Below are positions 29,497-39,085 of a stretch of DNA of 64,000 nt, piece by piece. Numbering within the stretch: position 1 is the first letter of the stretch; each line of letters begins with the position of its first letter. Both the position numbers and the translations under genes were made by a program. The stretch is from NCBI RefSeq assembly GCF_019218755.1, contig NZ_JAHUWZ010000002.1, positions 1 through 64,000 of the forward strand, written 5' to 3'. The stretch comes from Acidovorax sp. sif1233. GTDB lineage: Bacteria > Pseudomonadota > Gammaproteobacteria > Burkholderiales > Burkholderiaceae_C. The notes under the pieces were generated by a model. It was not told where the DNA came from. It made no database searches and was given only the letters and a program-made list of their open reading frames with translations.

Positions 29497-30039
29497 ATGG
29501 CCACCACCAACGTGCGTGAAATCACGATCGCCCTGCGCTCGGATGGCGAGGGCTTGCTCAATTCCCTGGTGGACGAGCTGTCCCGCCTGGCGCAGGAGGC
29601 CGTCAACTTTATGAAGCGCACCGCGCCCAAGTGGCGCAGCACGCTGACCAACTCGATCCGGGCAGACAAGATCTCCGACTTCGAATGGGACATCGGCCCG
29701 GGGGTGGAATACGCCCCGGCCGTGGAAGAAGGCCGCGCGCCGGGCAAGGGCCTGCCCCGGTGGGAGGACCCCGCCGCCGCCGACATCGTGCAGTGGCTGG
29801 CCACCAAGGTGTTCGCCGGCCGCCGGCGCGCGCGCCGCACGAGCATGAAGGCCGTGCACGAGAACCTGGAGCTGCGCGACCGCTACCAGGGCCTGGCCTG
29901 GCACGTGCGGCACCACGGCATCAAGGCGCACCCCTTCGCCGCGCCCACGCTGGACATGATGGAACGCTCGTTCCCGGCTCGGCTGGAGCTTGCCGCACGG
30001 CGCTACCTGGCCACCACCGGCAGTGGAGGCGCGGCGTGA
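29497..30039 (+). CDS. HK97 gp10-like tail completion protein
   Basis: The 180-residue protein has the typical gp10 layout: a helix (LLNSLVDELSRLAQEAVNFM) followed by KRTAPKWRSTLTNSIRAD, then a beta segment ending IGPGVEYAPAVEEGRAPGKG and a C-terminal HPFAAPTLDMMERSF. Such proteins cap the tail at the head-proximal end. It overlaps the next gene by 4 bp. Confidence 0.7.
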   Translation: MATTNVREITIALRSDGEGLLNSLVDELSRLAQEAVNFMKRTAPKWRSTLTNSIRADKISDFEWDIGPGVEYAPAVEEGRAPGKGLPRWEDPAAADIVQWLATKVFAGRRRARRTSMKAVHENLELRDRYQGLAWHVRHHGIKAHPFAAPTLDMMERSFPARLELAARRYLATTGSGGAA

Positions 30040-30467
30040 TCGGTCAGCACTCCTTTGATGCAGCCCTTGACGGCATTCAGGCCAGCATGCAGGCGGCCAT
30101 GCCGCTGCGCATCGTGCAGCGCAGCCTGGTGCTTGACCCCCTCAACGCCGACCAGGACGCACTGGCCCGGGGCGTTGTCTGCCTTGTGAACGGCGGCGGC
30201 GGGCAGTTTGCCAACTACCGGGGGCGCGAGGGGCAGCTGGGCCACGCGGCGCTGGGCGTGGTGGCTTTCGTGCGGGTGCCCGAGGGCTCGGCCCCTGTGG
30301 ACGTGGAAGCCGCAGAGCTTGCCGTGCTGGCCGACGTGCTGGCCTGGGTGAAGGCGCCAGGCCTGCCAAGGCCCTTTGATTCGGCCCTGCCCAAGAGCTT
30401 TCGCCAAAGCCGGCAGCTGGATTTCCCCTGGGGCTGGATCGTCATCGAGCTGGACGTGCGGCCCTGA
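30036..30467 (+). CDS. Putative tail terminator / minor tail protein, GTG start
   Basis: The 143-residue protein starts at the GTG overlapping the preceding stop (GTGA). It is beta-rich with GREGQLGHAALGVVAFVRVP and ends RQLDFPWGWIVIELDVRP. Its position before the tail tube gene suits a tail-terminator function as in lambda gpU, but the homology is not recognised. Confidence 0.6.
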   Translation: MIGQHSFDAALDGIQASMQAAMPLRIVQRSLVLDPLNADQDALARGVVCLVNGGGGQFANYRGREGQLGHAALGVVAFVRVPEGSAPVDVEAAELAVLADVLAWVKAPGLPRPFDSALPKSFRQSRQLDFPWGWIVIELDVRP

Positions 30468-30491
30468 TCACCATTTTTGAAAGGCATTGCC

Positions 30492-30701
30492 ATGGCAACC
30501 ACCCCCAAAAAACAAGACGCGGCCGACAAGGGCACAGATGAGCGCACGCCCATGGCCGTGCCTGTGGGCGGCTGGCCGCCCGACGAGTTCACAGGGCAGG
30601 CCGGCAGCTTCGAGCGCGACCCCTACACCGGTGTGCGCCGCCGCGTGGAAGAGGCCACACAACCGGCGCTGCCCCGCGCCCAGCGCAACGCCGCAGGCTG
30701 A
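30492..30701 (+). CDS. Small hydrophilic phage protein
   Basis: The 69-residue protein is Lys/Pro-rich and probably disordered (MATTPKKQDAADKGTDERTP). TTGAAAGGCATTGCC gives a ribosome site. It is conserved in position between tail-end and tail-tube genes; the role is unknown. Confidence 0.55.
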   Translation: MATTPKKQDAADKGTDERTPMAVPVGGWPPDEFTGQAGSFERDPYTGVRRRVEEATQPALPRAQRNAAG

Positions 30702-30741
30702 ACCGGCCGCCCGCTGACCCCACCACTTCAAAGGAACGATC

Positions 30742-31677
30742 ATGAGCATGAACATGAGCAACATGGTGCTGCTGGCCATGAAGCAAGTCGCCAAGGGCAC
30801 ACCCGCTGCACCGGTGCCCGGCACGCACGCCATCCTGTGCCGGGGCCTCACGCCCCAGCCCATCAAGGGCAAGTTCGTGGAGCGCAACCTGATCCGTGGC
30901 TCCAAGGGCAACCAGGGCGCGCTGTTCACCAGCGAGCACCGGGTGTTCGAATTCGAGGTGGAGCTTGCCGGATCCGGAGCGGCGGGCACTGCGCCCAAGT
31001 TCGGCACGCTGCTCAAGGGCTGCGACATGAGCGAGACCCTCACTGCCGCCACCAGCGCCGTGTACCAGCCGCACGGCGTGGTGGGGGACTACATCACGCT
31101 GTTCTGCTACATGGACGGCGTGCTGATGAAGATGACGGACGCCAAGGGCTCCGTGAACCTCTCGCTCAACGCCGAGGAAATCCCGGTGATGAAGTTCAAC
31201 TACATCGGCAAGTTCCACCCCGTGGAAGACCAGCCTTTCCCGGCGGGCATCCTGTTCACCGGCTTCCAGCAACCGCTGACGGTGGGCGACAGCAACACGG
31301 CCACCTTCACGATCGCGGGCCTGGACCTGGTTACCAAGTCCTTCAGCATCGACCTGGCCAACCAACTGAGCTGGCGCAACTGGATCAACGACGCCGGCGT
31401 GCGCAGCCCGGACCGCAATCCCACCGCCAGCGCGGTGTTCGAGATGACGGACGTGGCCACCAAGGACTGGGCAAACGACGTGCTCAAGGGCACCTTGATG
31501 CCGCTGCAGATCGTGCACGGCGTCACGGCCGGAAACATCGTGACGATCGACGCGCCCAAGCTGCAGTTCAACCAGGAGCCCTCGCTTTCCGACGAAGACA
31601 AGACGGCCATGCTGAGCGCCAACTTTGCCGTGATGCCGGACGCGGGCAACGACGAGCTCGTGCTGACCTTCACCTGA
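30742..31677 (+). CDS. Major tail (tube) protein
   Basis: The 311-residue protein polymerises into the siphophage tail tube. The pattern fits: an N-terminal KQVAKGTPAAPVPGTHAILC, a beta-sandwich middle (HRVFEFEVELAGSGAAGTAP) and the LSLNAEEIPVMKFNYIGKF segment often seen in tube proteins, where the mid-domain is followed by DVATKDWANDVLKGTLMPLQ. AAAGGAACGATC is a strong ribosome site, expected for an abundant product. The chaperone genes follow directly. Confidence 0.72.
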   Translation: MSMNMSNMVLLAMKQVAKGTPAAPVPGTHAILCRGLTPQPIKGKFVERNLIRGSKGNQGALFTSEHRVFEFEVELAGSGAAGTAPKFGTLLKGCDMSETLTAATSAVYQPHGVVGDYITLFCYMDGVLMKMTDAKGSVNLSLNAEEIPVMKFNYIGKFHPVEDQPFPAGILFTGFQQPLTVGDSNTATFTIAGLDLVTKSFSIDLANQLSWRNWINDAGVRSPDRNPTASAVFEMTDVATKDWANDVLKGTLMPLQIVHGVTAGNIVTIDAPKLQFNQEPSLSDEDKTAMLSANFAVMPDAGNDELVLTFT

Positions 31678-31739
31678 CCGGCGCGTGCGCCGCGCCACCC
31701 CCAACCCCGAAATTTCCAACCCTTCATAGCGAGATCGCC

Positions 31740-32066
31740 ATGTCTGTCAGTTTCAAAAAGCGTGAGTTCTTCAAGGTCCCCGTGTCGTTCCCCGTGCCCA
31801 ACGACAAGGGCAGCTTCGACAACAACACCTTCACGGGGCATTTCAAGCCCACGAGTTTCGAGGAGCTGAAAGGCATTCGCGAAATGCAGGACATCGACGT
31901 GGTGCGCGACCGCCTGATCGGCTGGGAGATGACCGACGACGACACCAAGCAGCCCGTTGCCTTCACACCGGAAACGCTGGAAGCCGTGCTGGCGATCGCC
32001 TCCGCGCCGTACCACATCGCCTTGGCTTTCTACCGCGCCGCGAGCGGGAACAAAACAAAAAACTAA
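31740..32066 (+). CDS. Tail assembly chaperone, gpG-like (zero-frame product)
   Basis: The 108-residue protein is encoded between the tube and tape-measure genes. Such chaperones coat the tape measure and recruit tube subunits. Its last codons form ACA-AAA-AAC-TAA, so the stop directly follows a slippery heptamer. The sequence (KKREFFKVPVSFPVPNDKGS; FKPTSFEELKGIREMQDID) is unremarkable apart from position. Confidence 0.8.
   Translation: MSVSFKKREFFKVPVSFPVPNDKGSFDNNTFTGHFKPTSFEELKGIREMQDIDVVRDRLIGWEMTDDDTKQPVAFTPETLEAVLAIASAPYHIALAFYRAASGNKTKN
32057..32063 (+). promoter_or_regulatory. Programmed -1 ribosomal frameshift site A AAA AAC
   Basis: The heptamer is in the canonical register (last A of ACA, then AAA, AAC) one codon before the zero-frame stop. 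The -1 frame is open from here to 32497. This is the classical arrangement of tail assembly chaperone pairs. Confidence 0.88.
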
Positions 32067-32497
32067 CCGAGGCCGCGCGCGCCTGGGTGGGGGCGTGGGA
32101 GGGGCCCAAGCGCACCGCGCTGGTGGTGGACCCCGCCCTCGAAGCCGGGATGCGGGCCTTTGGCGCCACGGATGCCGACGTGGAGAAGGTCCGCCAGGAG
32201 CGCGGCTCTGCAGAGAAATCGGTGCAGGGCGTGGAGTTCGAGGTGTGGGAGGAAAACTGGGAGCTCTGGCTGTTTTTTTTGGCCGCGCAAACCCAGTGGA
32301 ACTACGTGTCCGGAGGCCTTGGCCCCGCGGTGCGGGTGGGCATGAACTTTACGGGGGTGGAGTCCGTGGCGCGCATACGCGGCATCTCCGGCCAGCAGCT
32401 GCAGGCCTGGGCGGAAGACTTGCAGTCGATCGAGCTGGCGGTGCTGCAGGCGGACAGGGAAGTGGCGTTGAAACGCAGACCGAACAAGAGGGCGTGA
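32063..32497 (+). CDS. T-domain extension of the tail assembly chaperone (gpGT-like, -1 frame)
   Basis: After the slip the -1 frame reads L-T-E-A-A-R-A-W-V-G and then the frame beginning GAWEGPKRTALVVDP, giving a fusion of about 251 residues with the upstream protein. The extension carries VEFEVWEENWELWLFFLAAQ and ends KRRPNKRA. It has no ribosome site of its own; the GTG at 32087 is an internal codon, so independent translation is unlikely. Its stop overlaps the tape-measure ATG. Confidence 0.85.
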   Translation, partial: LTEAARAWVGAWEGPKRTALVVDPALEAGMRAFGATDADVEKVRQERGSAEKSVQGVEFEVWEENWELWLFFLAAQTQWNYVSGGLGPAVRVGMNFTGVESVARIRGISGQQLQAWAEDLQSIELAVLQADREVALKRRPNKRA

Positions 32498-35400
32498 TGA
32501 GCGTAAACGGGAAACTGATACTGGCGGTCAAGATGCTGCTCGAGCGCGGGCAGTACAAGGCCGACCTGAATCAGGCCGTGGCAGATACGCAGGACGCCGC
32601 CACCCGCATCGAGGGCGGCACGCGCGGCATTGCCGATGCCGTGCAGGAGGTTGTGGGCGGGCAGTCCGCCGCCGTCAACGCGGCATCGCGCGCCCTCACG
32701 GTGCTGGGCCCGGCGGCAGCGGCTGCCGCTGCTGCTGCTCTTGCCGTGGGTGTTGCGTATCACCAAGCTCATCAGGAAACCCTCGGCTACGAGAAGGCCA
32801 TCATCCTCTCGGGCAACGCCGCCGCCGTGACCAGCGGGCAGCTGGGGGACATGGCGCGCAGCATCGACGGTGTGGTGGGAACCCAGGCCAACGCCGCCGC
32901 CACGCTGACCGCAATGACGGCATCGGGCGAAGTGGCCCGCGAGAACCTGGAAAAGGTCAGTCTCGCCGCCATCGAGATGGAACGGGCCGCAGGCCAATCC
33001 GTATCGGAGACGGCCAAGCTCTTTTCCTCCCTGGGTGATGAACCCGTGAAGGCCAGCCTGCGCCTGAACGAGTCGATGCACTACCTCACGGCATCCACCT
33101 ACGCCCAGATCAAGGCGGCAGATGACCTGGGCGACAAGGAAACCGCTGCATCAGTGGCTCAGAACGCGCTGGCCGACGCCCTGCGTGATCGTGCGGCAAA
33201 AATTGAGCAGAGCCTCGGCATTCTGGAGCGCAGCTGGCGCAGCGTGCGCGACCTGGCGAAAGAAGCCTGGGACGCCATGGTGGGCATCGGACGGCCGGAC
33301 ACACTGGCCCAGCAGCGAGAGCGCAACGACAGCCAGGTGGCGTCGCTACAGAAGCAGATTGACGGCCGCAAGGAGCGAGGCCTGGCCACCGGGGATCTCG
33401 ACGGCCAGCTTGCCGCCGCCCAGGCGCTGCAGCAGACATTGCGCGAGACGGCGAAGCTTGACGATAGGGCCGCGCAAACCAAGCGCGAGCTGGCCGCGCA
33501 GGACGCCGCCCGCATCGACCTGGCCCAGGCGCTGGAGCAGTCGGCCAGCAAGCAGGTGAAGCTGGCGCAGGAAGTCGCCAAGGCCAATGCCCTGGCTGAC
33601 CGCGCTGGCGCCAGCGCGGCCGAGCGCGAGCAGCTGGTGAATGCCGCCCGCGAGAAGTATGCGGAGAAGGCAGGCAGGGCCGGGGGGAAAACCGGGCTCA
33701 GCGAGGCCGAGCGTGAAGCGGCTTCCATCGCGAACCTCTCCGGTCTCACCTCGGACTACCAGCAGAAGCTGACCGAGCTGCAAAGCGCACGCGAGAAGGG
33801 CAATCTCTCCGAGGAGCGGTACATCGAGCTGGTAGAGGCCCTGATCGCCAAGCAGCCCATGGCCAGGAAGTTGATGGATGACCAGGCCAAGGCCACCACA
33901 GCTGCCGAAAAAGCAACGCTCGAGCTGGCAAAGGCCCGGGACAAGGACCTGGCGTCCACGCAGGCCGCGATCGAGAAGGCCCGCGCCGCTGTCACCGCAC
34001 AGGAGGAGCAGAACGCCCGCCTGGGCCTGACCAAGGAGGCCATTGCCGACCTGGACGCGGCCAAGCTGGAGATGCTGGCAACGGACCTGGAGCTGCAGGC
34101 CATCCAGCAGATGGACAAGAACCTGGATGAGCAGCGGTACGACCTGCTGAAACAGCAGGCCCAGGCCTACCGGGATCTGGCCAAGGCCAAACGGGACGGG
34201 GCGGCCAAACAGGCGGGCATCGATGCCCAGGCCGAGCTGGCCAAGGAGGCCGACAAAGTGGCCGTGGAGGGGCAGCGCGCGGCAGAGCGCATCGAGCAGA
34301 CGCTGACCGACTCGCTGATGCGCGGTTTCGAGGCTGGCAAGGACGGCGCGCAGAACCTGGTCGACACGGTAAAAAACCTGTTCAAGACGCTGGTGCTGCG
34401 GCCGACGATCAGCGCCATCATGTCGCCCGTCGCCGCTGGCATCAACGGCATTCTTGGCGGCATCTTTGGCGGTGGTGGCGGCGCGGGCGGGGGCGTCGGC
34501 CTGGGCGGCCTGGCCAATGGTGCCAACGCCGTCAGCAACCTCTGGGGCATGGGCACGTCGGCAGCTGGCTGGGTGGGCTCGGGCGTCGGCGCGCTCTTCG
34601 GGCAGACAGCGGGCAATGCGGCGCTGGGGGCATCGCTGGGCCTGGGCGCTGGCAGCAGCGCGGCGGCTGCCAGCGGCGCCGCCCTTGCGGGTGGTGGGTC
34701 TGCCGCAGGCGCTGGGCTGGGGGCGTCGATTGGCGCCGCGATTCCCTATGTGGGCCTGGCCCTGGCCGCGCTGAGCCTTTTTGGCGGGATGGACGACAGC
34801 GGGACCTTCCACACCGGCTCCTCTTCCCAGTACAGCGCCCGGGGCGGCATGGAGCACAGCACCGCGCACGGGGCCTTTGGCACGGGCTTTGGCGCGGTGG
34901 ACTACAGCAAGCAGACGCAGGACTTCACGGGTGCCATGGCCAAGGGCATCGTGACGATGCTGGACAGCACTGCGACCACGTTCGGCAAGGAAGCCGGCTA
35001 CAAGGCCGCGACGGCCTTTGCCGACGACACCAGCGAAGACGGCGCGTGGGGCGCGCTGCTGATCACCAAGCTGGAAGACACCATCGTGAACTGGGACCTG
35101 GACCGCACCAGCAAGTGGGCGCCCAAGGAGTTTGCGGACGGTGCCCAGGGGCGTGAAGAGTACCTTGCCGCCGTGGCGGCCGATGTGCAGGACGAGCTGG
35201 TGAATGTGGTCGACGACTGGGCCAAGCCCATGATCGAGGCGCTGGGCGATGGCGTCAGCCTGGAGCAGCTCGCCGCCACGGTGGAGCAGATCAACGCCGC
35301 CAAGGCGGTGTTCGTGGACTTCGGCAAGCTCATGCCGGCCTTTGCCGACATGGCCGACTCCGCCATTGCGAAGCTGGCCGAGGCCTCGGGTGGTGCGGGG

Positions 35401-36933
35401 CCGCTGGCGGCCAACATGCAGGCGTTTGCAAACCGCTACTACTCGGACGATGAACGCCTTGCCATGCAGGCCAGCAAGCTCGAAGCCGAGTTTGAGAAGC
35501 TGGGCGTCGAGATGCCCGAGACCACGCGCGAGTTCCGTGAGCTGGTGGAAGCGCAGATTGCCCTGGGCGATGAGGGCGCCGAGACGGCTGCTGCACTGCT
35601 CGGCCTGAGCGATGCTTTCGCCGATGTCGCAGAGGCGTCCGGCGGCATGGGCGATGCGCTGGCAGGTACCACGACGGCCATGGTGGACACGTTCGGGATC
35701 ACGGCCGACGCGATCAAGGGCATCCTCGACAACGCGATCGAGAACGCAAACAGCGCCGAGGAAGCGGCCCAGATGGCGAGCGAATCGTTCGAAGAGATGA
35801 TCTATTCGAACATCAACGACGCGATGACGACGGGGCTGTCGTCCATGATCATGGGCGCCATCCAGCCCATGGTGGACGGGCTGATCGCGGGCGCCACGGC
35901 ATCGGGCGGCGCCCTTGCCTCGGGTGGCGCTGCGGGCGGGGGCGCCATGGCCGCAGGTGGTGCCGCAGGCGGGGGGGCTGTGGCGGGTGGCGGCGCGGCA
36001 GCAGGTGGCGCGGTGGCCGCTGGTGGCGCGGGCGCGGCAGGGGCCATGGTGGGCGGGGGCGTTGCCGTGGGCCAGATGGTGAACACAGCCATCGAACAGG
36101 CCCGCGTGAGCCTGGCAGCCTGGGCCGAGGTGTTGAAGGACCCGGCGGTGCAAGGGATGATTACCGACATCAGCGGGCTGGTGGGGGGCGTGGCCGGTGT
36201 CGCCTACCAGGCCAGCGGTGGCGCATCCGCCAGCGGCGGCGGATCTGATTTCAAAAGCCCAGGCTCTTTCAACGGCCCGGCAGGTGCAGCCGACGATCTC
36301 ACCGATGCCCTCGAATCCCTGGGCGATGCGATCGAGGACGAGGTGAAGCGGCTGCGGGGCCTGATGACCGAGAACTCCAGCGCCAGCCAGGAAGCATTGA
36401 TGGCGAAGTTCGCCACGGAGACCGCGAAAGCCCGCGCCGGGGACAAGAACGCGCTGGAGCTGCTGCCCTCACTGAGCAAGGACATCGAGTCCGCCGCTGA
36501 GAAGACGGCCACCAGCGCAGTCGACATTGCGCTGATGCGCGGGTGGCTTGCCAACAGCCTCACGACAACGCTTTCGAAGCTGGGCTTGGACGTGCCCGCG
36601 TTCGATGTCGGCACCAACTATGTTCCCAGGGACATGCTTGCGCTCATCCACGAGGGCGAGGCCATCGTGCCCAAGGCGTACAACCCGGCCGCGAATCCGA
36701 ACCCCGTGGTGGGCTTCGCGCCCCATCTGCAGGGGCTGTCGCCTGGCGATGGCGCGCTGCAGGAGCTGCTGGCGGAGTTCCGGGGCCTTCGCTCTGACTT
36801 TGGCCAGTTCGTGAAGAACCGAAGCCTGAACCAGGGGCACGAGCAAGGCCTGCGTGCGCGCATTCTTGAAGCCGTCGAAAACGTGGAAGAGCTGGTGGCG
36901 ATGGCACAACAAAAAACCGGGGTGCCCGCATGA
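32497..36933 (+). CDS. Tail tape measure protein
   Basis: The 1478-residue protein is the ruler for tail length and is ejected into the envelope during DNA entry. Coiled-coil regions rich in Ala/Glu/Lys/Gln run through residues about 200-620 (AAEREQLVNAAREKYAEKAG; KAKRDGAAKQAGIDAQAELA). Hydrophobic Gly/Ala stretches follow at residues about 640-770 and a Gly/Ala low-complexity run near 1125-1190. A late NYVPRDMLALIHEGEAIVPK motif is typical of tape measures. At about 0.15 nm per residue the tail would be near 220 nm. The start overlaps the chaperone stop (tgATGa). Confidence 0.9.
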   Translation: MSVNGKLILAVKMLLERGQYKADLNQAVADTQDAATRIEGGTRGIADAVQEVVGGQSAAVNAASRALTVLGPAAAAAAAAALAVGVAYHQAHQETLGYEKAIILSGNAAAVTSGQLGDMARSIDGVVGTQANAAATLTAMTASGEVARENLEKVSLAAIEMERAAGQSVSETAKLFSSLGDEPVKASLRLNESMHYLTASTYAQIKAADDLGDKETAASVAQNALADALRDRAAKIEQSLGILERSWRSVRDLAKEAWDAMVGIGRPDTLAQQRERNDSQVASLQKQIDGRKERGLATGDLDGQLAAAQALQQTLRETAKLDDRAAQTKRELAAQDAARIDLAQALEQSASKQVKLAQEVAKANALADRAGASAAEREQLVNAAREKYAEKAGRAGGKTGLSEAEREAASIANLSGLTSDYQQKLTELQSAREKGNLSEERYIELVEALIAKQPMARKLMDDQAKATTAAEKATLELAKARDKDLASTQAAIEKARAAVTAQEEQNARLGLTKEAIADLDAAKLEMLATDLELQAIQQMDKNLDEQRYDLLKQQAQAYRDLAKAKRDGAAKQAGIDAQAELAKEADKVAVEGQRAAERIEQTLTDSLMRGFEAGKDGAQNLVDTVKNLFKTLVLRPTISAIMSPVAAGINGILGGIFGGGGGAGGGVGLGGLANGANAVSNLWGMGTSAAGWVGSGVGALFGQTAGNAALGASLGLGAGSSAAAASGAALAGGGSAAGAGLGASIGAAIPYVGLALAALSLFGGMDDSGTFHTGSSSQYSARGGMEHSTAHGAFGTGFGAVDYSKQTQDFTGAMAKGIVTMLDSTATTFGKEAGYKAATAFADDTSEDGAWGALLITKLEDTIVNWDLDRTSKWAPKEFADGAQGREEYLAAVAADVQDELVNVVDDWAKPMIEALGDGVSLEQLAATVEQINAAKAVFVDFGKLMPAFADMADSAIAKLAEASGGAGPLAANMQAFANRYYSDDERLAMQASKLEAEFEKLGVEMPETTREFRELVEAQIALGDEGAETAAALLGLSDAFADVAEASGGMGDALAGTTTAMVDTFGITADAIKGILDNAIENANSAEEAAQMASESFEEMIYSNINDAMTTGLSSMIMGAIQPMVDGLIAGATASGGALASGGAAGGGAMAAGGAAGGGAVAGGGAAAGGAVAAGGAGAAGAMVGGGVAVGQMVNTAIEQARVSLAAWAEVLKDPAVQGMITDISGLVGGVAGVAYQASGGASASGGGSDFKSPGSFNGPAGAADDLTDALESLGDAIEDEVKRLRGLMTENSSASQEALMAKFATETAKARAGDKNALELLPSLSKDIESAAEKTATSAVDIALMRGWLANSLTTTLSKLGLDVPAFDVGTNYVPRDMLALIHEGEAIVPKAYNPAANPNPVVGFAPHLQGLSPGDGALQELLAEFRGLRSDFGQFVKNRSLNQGHEQGLRARILEAVENVEELVAMAQQKTGVPA

Positions 36934-37844
36934 GCGAAGGCCTGATCATCATGCGGCGGATGGTTGTGACGGACGCCATGCTGGTGTCGTCCAACGTGCC
37001 GGAGAACGACCACCCGGCATACAACCCCGCCACACCATACCCGGCAAAGACGCGGGTGCGCCTGGATGCGACCCATTCTGTGTACGAGAACACGCTTGAA
37101 GGTGCCACGGGCAAGGACCCGGCAACGAATCCCAATATCTGGGTTCGCGTGCGTGCCACGAACCGCTGGCGCCTCTTCGACGCCAAGAACAGCAGCGTGA
37201 CTGCCCAAGCCAACACGATCAGCTACGTGTTCAAGCCCGGCGCGGCGGTGCCCATGGTGGCGGCACTGGGCCTGGTGAATTGCTTTTCGATCCGTGTGCG
37301 CATCATCGATCCCGACCACGGGCTGGTGCGTGACGTGACGATTTCCCCAGCGGCGCGCATGGTGCGCTCGAACTGGTGGGAGTTTTATTTTGGGGAGCGC
37401 ATCGGCGGCTCTCGCATTGTCATCTTTGACGACTTGCCCTCCTACCCCAATGCGTTATTGCATGTGGACCTTGTGGGCGGTCCAGACTTGTCCATCGGAC
37501 TGCTCGCCTTCGGGCAACAGCGTACCTGGGGCTTTGGCGTGAAGTGGGGTGCACGCGTTGGACGAAAGATTTATAGCCGGAATGAAGAGAACGACTTCGG
37601 CGACTTCGACCTTCTCAAACTGCCGTCGGCCAAACGCTCCAGCTTCGAGCTTGAGATCAACAACGACGAGGTGGACCCGCTCCTGTACTACCTGAGCGAC
37701 ATCGACGCAGAGCTGTGTTTGTTCATCGCCGCGCGTCGCTTCGAAGCGCTCGTGATCTTTGGCTCGTTCCGCAACCACGAAATACAGCTTGATAACGGCA
37801 TGGAGTCCACCTTGCAAATCCAACTCTTGGGAATCACAAAATGA
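36930..37844 (+). CDS. Tail tip protein (distal tail / tip assembly)
   Basis: The 304-residue protein begins with MSEGLIIMRRMVVTDAMLV and has YPAKTRVRLDATHSVYENTL and FELEINNDEVDPLLYYLSDI. It lies directly after the tape measure with ATGA coupling, where distal-tail and tip-hub proteins are encoded. I recognise no catalytic motif. Tip identity is inferred from order. Confidence 0.6.
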   Translation: MSEGLIIMRRMVVTDAMLVSSNVPENDHPAYNPATPYPAKTRVRLDATHSVYENTLEGATGKDPATNPNIWVRVRATNRWRLFDAKNSSVTAQANTISYVFKPGAAVPMVAALGLVNCFSIRVRIIDPDHGLVRDVTISPAARMVRSNWWEFYFGERIGGSRIVIFDDLPSYPNALLHVDLVGGPDLSIGLLAFGQQRTWGFGVKWGARVGRKIYSRNEENDFGDFDLLKLPSAKRSSFELEINNDEVDPLLYYLSDIDAELCLFIAARRFEALVIFGSFRNHEIQLDNGMESTLQIQLLGITK

Positions 37845-39085
37845 GCATTGGACCACTCCCCCCGGAACCGGTACCCATCGACCCGCTGCCACCCGCGCCC
37901 GAGGCGTCGACGCCGGTGGAAGACTTTCCTACGGTGGCCTTCAACCACCTCGCCGGATGGAACCCTTTCCGGCTGGCACAAAACGCCCAGGCCGCCGCTG
38001 TCAATGCGCTGGCAGCACATACGCACGCTGCGGCGATAGAGGTGGACGCCAACAAACTCGCGGTGGATATCAACACCGCGCTGGTGGCCAACTACGCCGG
38101 CGCTGCCCCGTGGGTCGCCGGTGTGTATGCCAAGGATGTGGTGGTTTCCAGCCCTGTCAATCAAAGGCTGTACCGCAAGACCACGGCAAGCAGCGCCACG
38201 GTGATCGACCCCAGCGCGGACCCCGCGAACTGGACGCTTGTGAATGCAATGGTGCCCTTCGAGCCGGTGACCACGGCAACGCTGCTTGCGCAGAATGGCG
38301 GCCGGTACAGCCTGCAACGCACGGCTGCCGAGGGCGCTGGTACCAACTTGCTTATCTACTCTGAGCAGTTCGACAACGCGGCCTGGACGAAGAGCAATGC
38401 GACCGTCGCTGCCAATACGGCCATTGGCCCGGATGGCGATTTGCTCGCCGACACGATCACAGCCACCGGCGCGTCGGCGGGCGTGTACACATCCATAGCT
38501 GTTGCCGCCAGCGCGGTGGCTGACTACTACTGCAGTGTGTTTTTGAAGAAGGGGACATCGAGCAAGGCAAAGATCGACCTTTACTACCCAGGAAACACCC
38601 AGTCCCCATTGCTTTTTGACTTTGATACGCAGGTGATCTCAGGGGGCGCATACGCTGGGCAGTACATCGCCGAATACTACGGTGCCGGGTGGTGGCGACT
38701 GGGCTACAAGGTGCTTCGCGACGCATCTGCAAGCAAGACCACGATGATCATGCTCCTCACCCCCAACAGCGGGGTTGTCGGGCAAACCATCTTGGCGTGG
38801 GGCGCGCAAATTGAATCGGGCGCGGCGCCTACCAGCTACATCCAATCCCTGGCAGCACCAGGCACCAGAACTGCGGGACAGATCCCTGCTCAACGTCTGA
38901 TCTTCCCCGACACGAGCATCGAGAACTCGTTCGTGTCCGTCCATGTCGGCAACGGCATTGACTACAACGTCATCGACCCCAATGGCAGACAGCTTGAGGG
39001 CTCAACGGGCCCCACCTTGCTCGACTTCTCGACTGGCTCTATGGATTTCCAACTGCTCAACGGCATCTGGAGGGCCGTCCAATGA
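37841..39085 (+). CDS. Tail fibre / receptor-binding protein with carbohydrate-binding-like region
   Basis: The 414-residue protein has a Pro-rich N-terminus (PLPPEPVPIDPLPPAP), a helical shaft segment (NAQAAAVNALAAHTHAAAIE) and, near residues 165-345, the NLLIYSEQFDNAAWTKSNAT ... DLLADTITATG pattern. That pattern is common to phage spike/fibre carbohydrate-binding-like domains, which pack as beta-sandwiches. It probably contacts the host surface. It overlaps both neighbours by 4 bp. Confidence 0.65.
   Translation: MSIGPLPPEPVPIDPLPPAPEASTPVEDFPTVAFNHLAGWNPFRLAQNAQAAAVNALAAHTHAAAIEVDANKLAVDINTALVANYAGAAPWVAGVYAKDVVVSSPVNQRLYRKTTASSATVIDPSADPANWTLVNAMVPFEPVTTATLLAQNGGRYSLQRTAAEGAGTNLLIYSEQFDNAAWTKSNATVAANTAIGPDGDLLADTITATGASAGVYTSIAVAASAVADYYCSVFLKKGTSSKAKIDLYYPGNTQSPLLFDFDTQVISGGAYAGQYIAEYYGAGWWRLGYKVLRDASASKTTMIMLLTPNSGVVGQTILAWGAQIESGAAPTSYIQSLAAPGTRTAGQIPAQRLIFPDTSIENSFVSVHVGNGIDYNVIDPNGRQLEGSTGPTLLDFSTGSMDFQLLNGIWRAVQ

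Noticed and set aside
33346..36153. A 935-codon minus-strand frame inside the tape measure gene
   Set aside because: Shadow of the coding strand in GC-rich DNA; no ribosome site and no recognisable domain.
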